From contig JAITIG010000203.1 of NCBI GenBank assembly GCA_031279575.1, positions 1 through 6,251 on the forward strand: a stretch of 6,251 bases of DNA, in the 5' to 3' direction. A model generated the notes under the pieces. It ran no database searches. It saw only the letters and a list, made by a program, of their open reading frames with translations, and had not been told where the DNA came from. Source of the stretch: Bifidobacteriaceae bacterium (lineage in GTDB: Bacteria; Actinomycetota; Actinomycetes; Actinomycetales; WQXJ01). This document shows, piece by piece, positions 1 through 4,791 of this stretch. A program made the position numbers and the translations under genes. The stretch's first letter is position 1, and the number at the start of each line of letters is the position of its first letter.

Positions 1-27
1 GCCGCGCTGGCGGGCGCCGCCCAGTAG
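1..27 (+). CDS. Possible last codons of an upstream gene
   Basis: Frame 1 is open from the window edge and ends at a TAG at 25-27, giving an eight-residue Ala-rich tail (AALAGAAQ). If real, this is the C-terminus of a gene ending 10 bases before the response-regulator start, which would suggest an operon. Eight codons in GC-rich DNA are almost no evidence. The same TAG is also the first three bases of a candidate -10 box, so the two readings compete, although both could hold. Confidence 0.2.
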   Translation, partial: AALAGAAQ

Positions 28-30
28 GCT
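25..30 (+). promoter_or_regulatory. Candidate -10 box (TAGGCT) for the two-component operon
   Basis: TAGGCT fits the TANNNT consensus of housekeeping promoters in high-GC Gram-positives. It lies 7 bases before the GTG at 38, so a start 7-8 bases after the box would fall at or one base before that GTG and give a leaderless mRNA. No TTGACA-like -35 is visible 16-18 bases upstream, but the window begins there. No strong Shine-Dalgarno precedes the GTG, which agrees with leaderless translation. The same hexamer occurs before dhaK and pcrA. Confidence 0.35.
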
Positions 31-37
31 CTGTCGG

Positions 38-895
38 GTGGCAGCTGTCGAACCGCCCGCGCCAGCGCCGCCGCCCGGCCAGCCGCGGCGGGCGGTGGTG
101 GTCGATGACGAGCCCGCCCTGGCCTCATTGGTCGCCTCCTACCTGGCCAAAGAGGGGTTCGCGGTGCGCCAGGCGGGCAGCGGCGGCGAGGGCCTGGCGG
201 CCGTGCGCGAGCACCGCCCGCACATCGTGGTGCTGGATTTGAACCTGCCCGGGCTTGACGGGGTGGAGGTGGCGCGGCGGCTGCGGGTGTTCTCCGACGC
301 CTATCTGATCATGCTGACGGCCCGGGCCGAGGAGGTCGACAAGCTGACCGGCCTGGCCGTGGGCGCGGACGACTACATGACCAAGCCGTTCTCGCCGCGC
401 GAGCTGGTGGCCCGGGTGCGGGCCCTGATGCGCCGCCCCCGCTCCGAGGGCGCCCCGGAGCCGGCCGCGGCCCCCGGCGGCGCCGGCCCGGGCGCGGCAT
501 CGGGGGCCGGCGGCGCGGGCGCGGCATCGGGGGCCAGCGGCGCGGCCAGCCTTGCGGGCGGGGGCGCGGCGGGCGCGATCCCGCCCGGCCCGCCCCGCCT
601 GGCGGTGGGCGATTTGGCGATCGACCCGGCGGCCCGCGAGGTCTTCTTGGCCGGAGCCGAGGTCCCCTTGACCCGCACCGAGTTCGATTTGCTGGCGGCC
701 CTGGCCGCCAGGCCGGGCCGCGTCTTGACCCGCCAGGAGCTGCTGCGGGCGGTGTGGGGGCCCAATTGGGTGGGCGACCCGCACGCCGCCGACGTCCATT
801 TGGCCAACGTCAGGCGCAAACTGGGCGATTCGGCCGCCGCCGGGCGCTTCATCCGCACCGTGCGCGGAATCGGCTACAGGCTCGGCAGCGGCTGA
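38..895 (+). CDS. OmpR/PhoB-family response regulator with expanded linker
   Basis: This is the DNA-binding output protein of a two-component system: a cognate kinase phosphorylates its receiver and the C-terminal winged helix then binds promoters. The receiver spans about residues 17-133. It shows the acidic pair D23/D24, phospho-acceptor D67 (VVLDLNLPG), switch T94 (MLTAR) and K116 (TKPFSPREL). The winged-helix effector is about residues 187-285, with LTRTEFDLL, VLTRQELL, the recognition-helix region ADVHLANVRRKLG and the C-terminal RTVRGIGYRL. At 285 residues it is longer than the usual 220-240. The excess lies in a Gly/Ala/Pro/Ser linker at about 134-186 that contains a tandem duplication. 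I chose GTG 38 because the next in-frame GTGs lie inside receiver strand beta-1; the frame is open upstream to the window edge, so an earlier start cannot be excluded. The stop TGA overlaps the kinase ATG. The family is certain; the regulon is unknown. Confidence 0.95.
   Translation: MAAVEPPAPAPPPGQPRRAVVVDDEPALASLVASYLAKEGFAVRQAGSGGEGLAAVREHRPHIVVLDLNLPGLDGVEVARRLRVFSDAYLIMLTARAEEVDKLTGLAVGADDYMTKPFSPRELVARVRALMRRPRSEGAPEPAAAPGGAGPGAASGAGGAGAASGASGAASLAGGGAAGAIPPGPPRLAVGDLAIDPAAREVFLAGAEVPLTRTEFDLLAALAARPGRVLTRQELLRAVWGPNWVGDPHAADVHLANVRRKLGDSAAAGRFIRTVRGIGYRLGSG
490..543 (+). repeat. 27-bp tandem duplication inside the response-regulator linker
   Basis: Two adjacent 27-bp units (490-516 and 517-543) differ at one base (g/a at 509/536). 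In the protein they encode GAASGAGGA then GAASGASGA (residues 152-169). The period is nine codons, so the reading frame is kept. The near identity suggests a recent slippage duplication within an already Gly/Ala-rich linker. Confidence 0.9.
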
Positions 896-2022
896 TGGCG
901 CGCCCAGCCCAGCGCCCGCCCGGCCCCGGCCTGACCGCCCGCCTGATGGCGTTGTTCGGCGCCGTTATCGCGCTGGTGGGCGGCGCGGCTTGGGCTGTTG
1001 CCGCCATCGTGGGCCCTGGGGCGTTCCACCGCCACATGGTGGCGGCGGGCCTGGCCGGGGACGCGGCGGCCTTGGCCCACGCCGAGGCGGCCTTCGGGGC
1101 GGCCAGCGGGACCTCGCTCGGCATCGCCCTGGCGGTGGGGGCGGCGGCCGCCTTGGGCTTGAGCGTCCTGATCACGCGCCGGCTGGGCCGGGTCATCGGC
1201 CTGCTGTCCCAGGCGGCCGGCCGCATCGCCGATGGCGAGTTCGCCATCCGGATCCCCCGGCCCAACTTGGGGGCCGAGTTCGACGGCTTCGCCGAGTCTT
1301 TCAACCACATGGGCGCCGCCTTGGCCGCCTCCCAGCGCCTGCGCGACCGCCTGCTGGGCGATGTCGCGCACGAGCTGCGCACACCGGTCGCCACCATCAA
1401 CGCCTATTTGGAGGCGATCGAGGACGGCATCGCCCAGCTCGACGCCGAGACTGTGGCGGTGCTGCGGGCCCAGGGCGAGCGCCTGGCCCGCCTGGCCTCC
1501 GATTTGGCGGCCGTGGCGCGGGCGCAGGACCCGCTGGCGGTGCTCCAGTTGCAGCCGGCCAACCCGGCCGGCCTGCTGGCCGAGGCCGCCCAGGCGGCGC
1601 GCCCGGCTTTCGCCGCCAAGGGCGTGGCCCTGGCCCTGGCCCCGGGAGCGGACCGGGGCGGGGCGCCGCGGGTGCGGGCGGACCGCGCCCGTTTGGCGCA
1701 GGTGCTGGCGAATCTGCTGGAGAACGCGCTGCGGCACACGCCCCCCGGCGGCCGGGTGGAGCTGTCCGCCGGGGCCGGGCCGGCTGGAAGTGTTCTGATC
1801 GAGGTGGCGGACACCGGCGAGGGCATCGCCGGGCAGCACCTGGAGTTGGTCTTCGAGCGGTTCTACCGGGTGGACGAGGCCCGGGACCGCGCCCACGGCG
1901 GCGCCGGGATCGGCCTGGCCATCGCCAAGGCGCTGGTCGAGGCCCACGGCGGCCGGATCAGCGCGCGCAGCGCGGGGCCTGGCCAGGGCGCGGTCTTCAG
2001 CCTCGAACTGCCGGCCGCCTGA
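895..2022 (+). CDS. HAMP-domain sensor histidine kinase
   Basis: This 375-residue membrane kinase should sense a signal and phosphorylate the response regulator encoded just upstream. Transmembrane segments are at about residues 15-40 and 74-94, separated by a short extracytoplasmic loop of about 33 residues. A HAMP linker follows at about 95-145. The dimerisation/phosphoacceptor H-box is DVAHELRTP (156-164, His159). The ATPase domain shows the N-box [10 protein letters not shown] (273-282), G1 DTGEG (306-310), F-box FERFYR (320-325) and G2 [11 protein letters not shown] (335-345), so all catalytic motifs are present. ATG 895 is chosen because it forms an ATGA overlap with the regulator stop (translational coupling) and places a basic N-terminus directly before the first membrane segment. 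The frame is also open further upstream, but that stretch lies within the regulator gene. The loop is too short for a large sensor domain, and the stimulus cannot be predicted. Confidence 0.95.
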   Translation: MARPAQRPPGPGLTARLMALFGAVIALVGGAAWAVAAIVGPGAFHRHMVAAGLAGDAAALAHAEAAFGAASGTSLGIALAVGAAAALGLSVLITRRLGRVIGLLSQAAGRIADGEFAIRIPRPNLGAEFDGFAESFNHMGAALAASQRLRDRLLGDVAHELRTPVATINAYLEAIEDGIAQLDAETVAVLRAQGERLARLASDLAAVARAQDPLAVLQLQPANPAGLLAEAAQAARPAFAAKGVALALAPGADRGGAPRVRADRARLAQVLANLLENALRHTPPGGRVELSAGAGPAGSVLIEVADTGEGIAGQHLELVFERFYRVDEARDRAHGGAGIGLAIAKALVEAHGGRISARSAGPGQGAVFSLELPAA

Positions 2023-2033
2023 CGCGGCGGACG

Positions 2034-2051
2034 GCGGCCCGCGCGGGCCGC
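2034..2051 (+). terminator. Perfect 18-bp GC palindrome after the kinase stop, possible terminator
   Basis: An uninterrupted self-complementary 18-mer begins 12 bases after the kinase TGA. As RNA it can fold into a 7-bp G/C-only stem with a 4-base loop. No U-run follows, so it is not a canonical intrinsic terminator; tail-less hairpins have been proposed as terminators in high-GC Gram-positives. The C-rich repeat array just downstream could alternatively serve Rho. It could also simply be part of the repeat block. Confidence 0.3.
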
Positions 2052-2058
2052 TCCGGCC
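2037..2058 (+). repeat. Left copy of a 22-bp direct repeat bracketing the tandem array
   Basis: These 22 bases are identical to 2146-2167. Both copies contain the 12-bp palindrome GCCCGCGCGGGC. The bases on either side differ (g at 2036 versus a at 2145; c at 2059 versus g at 2168), so the identity is exactly 22 bp. The right half of this copy runs into the first 25-bp unit. Confidence 0.9.
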
Positions 2059-2150
2059 CCGGTCCGCCCCGCCCGCTCCGGCCCCGGTCCGCCCCGCCCG
2101 CTCCGGCCCCGGTCCGCCCCGCCCGCTCCGGCCCCCGTCCGCCCAGCCCG
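2051..2150 (+). repeat. Four-unit 25-bp tandem repeat, non-coding
   Basis: Units start at 2051, 2076, 2101 and 2126. The first three are identical; the fourth has two substitutions. Each unit is C-rich (16 C, 7 G, 2 T, no A in the first) and begins CTCCGGCCCC. The 25-bp period is not a multiple of three, as expected outside coding sequence. The reverse strand carries regularly spaced runs of three to four G. It is not a CRISPR: there are no unique spacers between units. Confidence 0.95.
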
Positions 2151-2167
2151 CGCGGGCCGCTCCGGCC
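2146..2167 (+). repeat. Right copy of the 22-bp direct repeat
   Basis: Identical to 2037-2058. Its first five bases overlap the end of the fourth 25-bp unit. Having the same sequence on both sides of the array suggests that the array arose by unequal exchange or slippage within a longer repeat. Confidence 0.9.
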
Positions 2168-2198
2168 GCCGTGCGCGCCGGGCAGACCAAGGCCCACC

Positions 2199-2212
2199 TG
2201 CACAGGCGTGCA
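2199..2212. promoter_or_regulatory. Small inverted repeat upstream of the dhaK promoter
   Basis: TGCAC, a four-base spacer, then GTGCA form a perfect 5-bp inverted repeat about 50 bases upstream of the candidate dhaK -10 box. The position would suit an activator site, and the stretch is one of the few not dominated by G/C runs. Five-bp arms are short enough to occur by chance, and no known regulator motif is matched with confidence. Confidence 0.2.
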
Positions 2213-2262
2213 ACTGCCAGGCCCAGGCGGCCCCGGCCCTGGTGCGCCGCCGCCGCCGGTCC

Positions 2263-2268
2263 TAGGCT
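2263..2268 (+). promoter_or_regulatory. Candidate -10 box (TAGGCT) for dhaKLM
   Basis: TAGGCT matches TANNNT and is the same hexamer found before the response regulator and pcrA. Transcription would begin near 2275, giving a leader of about 115 bases before the dhaK ATG. The -35 position 17 bases upstream (TGGTGC, 2240-2245) matches TTGACA poorly, which is common in high-GC genomes. A GGCTG/CAGCC hairpin (2265-2278) overlaps the box and the expected start site. Confidence 0.4.
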
Positions 2269-2376
2269 GATCCCAGCCGTCCTCAGGAGTACGGCCACGC
2301 GCCCCGCGCCCGCGCTTGAAGGGCCCTGGTCGCGGCGCGAGGCGGCGGCGCCAAGTGAACAGCAGCACTATCAAGC

Positions 2377-2382
2377 AAAGGA
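2377..2382 (+). promoter_or_regulatory. Ribosome binding site of dhaK
   Basis: AAAGGA sits 7 bases before the ATG at 2390, a standard spacing. It fixes the dhaK start at that ATG and rules out the longer open frame beginning at 2171. It lies in a locally A-rich stretch (about 2353-2400) that stands out from the GC-rich surroundings, as expected for an open initiation region. Confidence 0.75.
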
Positions 2383-2389
2383 TGTCAGC

Positions 2390-3388
<999 letters not shown>

Positions 3389-3392
3389 TCCG

Positions 3393-4034
3393 GTGGGCGC
3401 CGGCGCGGTCGGCCTGGCCGGCGCCATCCGCTGGCTGGACTTGTTCGGCCAGAAGGTGGCAGATCAGCGCGACTGGCTGACGGAGTTGGACTCGGCCATC
3501 GGCGACGCCGACCACGGCGCCAACATGGATCGCGGCTTGAAGGCGGTCGCGGCCAAGTTGGCGGCTGGTTCGCCGCCCGGCTTGGCGGACTTGTTCAAGA
3601 GCGTTGGCATGACCTTGGTGAGCAGCGTCGGCGGCGCCTCCGGGCCGCTTTACGGGACGTTTTTCCTGCGTTTGGGGGCGGCCGCCGGGCCGGTGGGGGA
3701 GCTTGGGGCGGCCGCTTGGGGCGCCGCTTTGCGGGCCGGCCTGGGCGGGATTGTGGCCCGGGGCAAGGCCGAGCTGGGCGACAAAACCATGGTGGACGCG
3801 ATGGCGCCGGCCCTTGACGCCTACGACGCGGCGCTGGCGCAGGGCGGCGATGCGGCCGCTGGCGCCCGCGCCGCCTTGGCCGCGGCCAAGGCGGGCCGGG
3901 ACGCCACCATCCCGTGGGTCGCCCGCAAGGGCCGGGCCAGCTATTTGGGGGAGCGCAGCGCCGGGCACATGGATCCGGGCAGCGCCTCGACGGTTTTGCT
4001 GTTTGAGGCTTTGGCCGAGGCTTTGGCGGAGTAG
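3393..4034 (+). CDS. dhaL: Dihydroxyacetone kinase, ADP-binding subunit DhaL
   Basis: DhaL holds a tightly bound ADP-Mg that is phosphorylated in situ by DhaM and then passes the phosphate to dihydroxyacetone on DhaK. The 213-residue length fits the family (about 210). The nucleotide/Mg site is LDSAIGDADHGANMDRG, with Asp33, Asp38 and Asp40 as the predicted metal ligands. The Gly-rich nucleotide loop SSVGGASGPLYGTFF follows, and the C-terminal GERSAGHMDPGS motif is present. I place the start at GTG 3393: it lies 4 bases after the dhaK stop, has a run of six G at 3378-3383 nine bases upstream, and yields an N-terminus of the expected length. A longer in-frame start inside dhaK is unlikely. Leucine codons are skewed: TTG 14, CTG 8, CTT 3, CTC 0. 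The stop TAG is followed after 2 bases by the dhaM GTG. Confidence 0.96.
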   Translation: MGAGAVGLAGAIRWLDLFGQKVADQRDWLTELDSAIGDADHGANMDRGLKAVAAKLAAGSPPGLADLFKSVGMTLVSSVGGASGPLYGTFFLRLGAAAGPVGELGAAAWGAALRAGLGGIVARGKAELGDKTMVDAMAPALDAYDAALAQGGDAAAGARAALAAAKAGRDATIPWVARKGRASYLGERSAGHMDPGSASTVLLFEALAEALAE

Positions 4035-4036
4035 GC

Positions 4037-4750
4037 GTGGCGGTCGGGATTGTTGTTGTCTCGCACAGCCCGGCGCTGGCGCGGGCGGCGGTCGAGTTGG
4101 CCCTTGAGATGGTGGCCGGCTCGCCGCCGCCCCTGGCCCAGGCCGCCGGGGCGGGCGAGGGGGTGACCGGGACCGACGCCTTGCGCGTGGCCGAGGCGAT
4201 TGAGCAGGTCGGCGGCCCGGATGGGGTTTGCGTCCTGATGGATTTGGGTTCGGCGGTGATGAGCGCCGAGTTGGCGCTGGACTTCCTGCCCGAGGGTTTC
4301 CCGGCGGTCCGGTTGACGGCCGCCCCGTTTGTGGAGGGGCTGGTGGCGGCGGTGGTGCGGGCGGCCGGCGGCGCCTCGCTGGACGAGGTGGCGCGCGAGG
4401 CCGAGTCCGGCCTGGCCGCCAAGACCGCCCACCTGGCCGCCAAGACCGCCCCGCCGGCCCCGGGGGCGGCGGTGGCCCGCACGGTGGTGGTGGCCAACCC
4501 GATGGGCTTGCACGCCCGCCCGGCCGGGCAGTTGGCGGCCCTGGCGGCCAAGTTGGACGCCAAGGTGACGGTGGCCCACCCGGCGGCCGGCCGGGGGCCG
4601 GTCTCGGCCCGGAGCCCAATCAGCTTGATGACCTTGGGCGCGGCCCAAGGCGCCGGCATCGTGATCGAGGCCGTCGGCCCCGGCGCGGCGGAGGCGGTCG
4701 AGCGGATTGCCGCGCTGGTCCTAAGCGGCTTCGGCGAGCCGGCGCCCTGA
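4037..4750 (+). CDS. dhaM: PTS phosphocarrier DhaM, two-domain EIIA-HPr form
   Basis: DhaM relays phosphate from the PEP:sugar phosphotransferase system to ADP on DhaL. The 237-residue product has an N-terminal mannose-type EIIA domain (about 1-125) with active His10 in VVVSHSPALA and the conserved DGVCVLMDLGSAVMSAELAL. An HPr domain (about 147-235) has His159 in NPMGLHARPAG and the SLMTLGAAQG segment. Ser193 aligns with the regulatory Ser46 of HPr, but a three-residue insertion precedes it and a Pro follows. E. coli DhaM (about 470 residues) adds an Enzyme I-like domain, which is absent here; the gene ends normally at TGA, so this is not a truncation by the window. GTG 4037 is supported by GGAG at 4028-4031, five bases upstream, and places His10 correctly. 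The linker between domains contains a 7-residue tandem duplication. Enzyme I must be encoded elsewhere. Confidence 0.93.
   Translation: MAVGIVVVSHSPALARAAVELALEMVAGSPPPLAQAAGAGEGVTGTDALRVAEAIEQVGGPDGVCVLMDLGSAVMSAELALDFLPEGFPAVRLTAAPFVEGLVAAVVRAAGGASLDEVAREAESGLAAKTAHLAAKTAPPAPGAAVARTVVVANPMGLHARPAGQLAALAAKLDAKVTVAHPAAGRGPVSARSPISLMTLGAAQGAGIVIEAVGPGAAEAVERIAALVLSGFGEPAP
4411..4451 (+). repeat. 21-bp tandem duplication in the DhaM interdomain linker
   Basis: The 20 bases at 4411-4430 recur identically at 4432-4451, a 21-bp period. In the protein this is LAAKTAH followed by LAAKTAP, at about residues 126-139 between EIIA and HPr. The frame is kept because the period is seven codons. Exact identity, including third codon positions, points to a recent duplication rather than protein-level selection. 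Confidence 0.85.
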
Positions 4751-4755
4751 GGCGG

Positions 4756-4776
4756 AACGCTGTCAGTCCCAGCGTT
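4756..4776 (+). terminator. Stem-loop between dhaM and pcrA, weak terminator or operator
   Basis: AACGCTG (4756-4762) and CAGCGTT (4770-4776) are perfect 7-bp inverted arms around a 7-base loop, beginning 6 bases after the dhaM stop. As RNA it ends in only three U, so termination would be weak. The hairpin directly abuts the candidate pcrA -10 box at 4777 and occupies the -35 and spacer region. It could therefore equally be an operator for a dimeric regulator. It is the only convincing hairpin in this 41-base gap. Confidence 0.4.
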
Positions 4777-4782
4777 TAGGCT
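4777..4782 (+). promoter_or_regulatory. Candidate -10 box (TAGGCT) for pcrA
   Basis: TAGGCT lies 9 bases before the pcrA ATG. A start 7-8 bases after the box would fall at 4789-4790, two or three bases before the ATG, so the mRNA would be effectively leaderless. This fits the lack of a good ribosome binding site: only AGG at 4778-4780, 11 bases away. The hexamer is shared with the other two transcription units in the window. Confidence 0.4.
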
Positions 4783-4791
4783 TGGTGCGCT

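Larger units (their letters stand above)
2023..2389. other. Gene-free intergenic region between the kinase and dhaK
   Basis: I see no protein-coding gene in these 367 bases. Reading left to right it holds a perfect palindrome (2034-2051), a 25-bp tandem repeat array (2051-2150) bracketed by two identical 22-bp copies, a small TGCAC/GTGCA inverted repeat (2199-2212), a candidate -10 box (2263-2268), a short GGCTG/CAGCC hairpin right after it (2265-2278) and the dhaK ribosome binding site (2377-2382). The dhaK frame is open upstream to a GTG at 2171, but that extension is Arg/Pro-rich and unlike any DhaK N-terminus. Confidence 0.8.

Noticed and set aside
2051..2150. CRISPR array
   Set aside because: The units are directly adjacent with no unique spacers, and no cas genes are visible.
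990..2270. + strand open frame overlapping the kinase in another frame and covering the repeat block
   Set aside because: It is low-complexity Gly/Arg/Pro throughout, has no domain, and overlaps a well-supported gene. The 25-bp repeat would change frame in each unit.
874..2298. Long open frame on the - strand (474 codons) opposite the kinase gene
   Set aside because: It lies opposite a gene with every histidine-kinase motif. Its translation is Arg/Gly/Ala-rich without a recognisable domain, as is usual for antisense frames in very GC-rich DNA.
2171..2389. N-terminal extension of dhaK from GTG 2171
   Set aside because: It is Arg/Pro-rich and unlike DhaK N-termini. The ATG at 2390 has a well-placed AAAGGA and puts His56 and Asp109 at the E. 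coli positions.
4754..4776. ECF-sigma promoter for pcrA (GGAAC ... CGTT)
   Set aside because: Both half-motifs are present (4754-4758 and 4773-4776), but the gap between them is 14 bases, shorter than the usual spacing for SigE-like promoters, and both halves overlap the arms of the inverted repeat.
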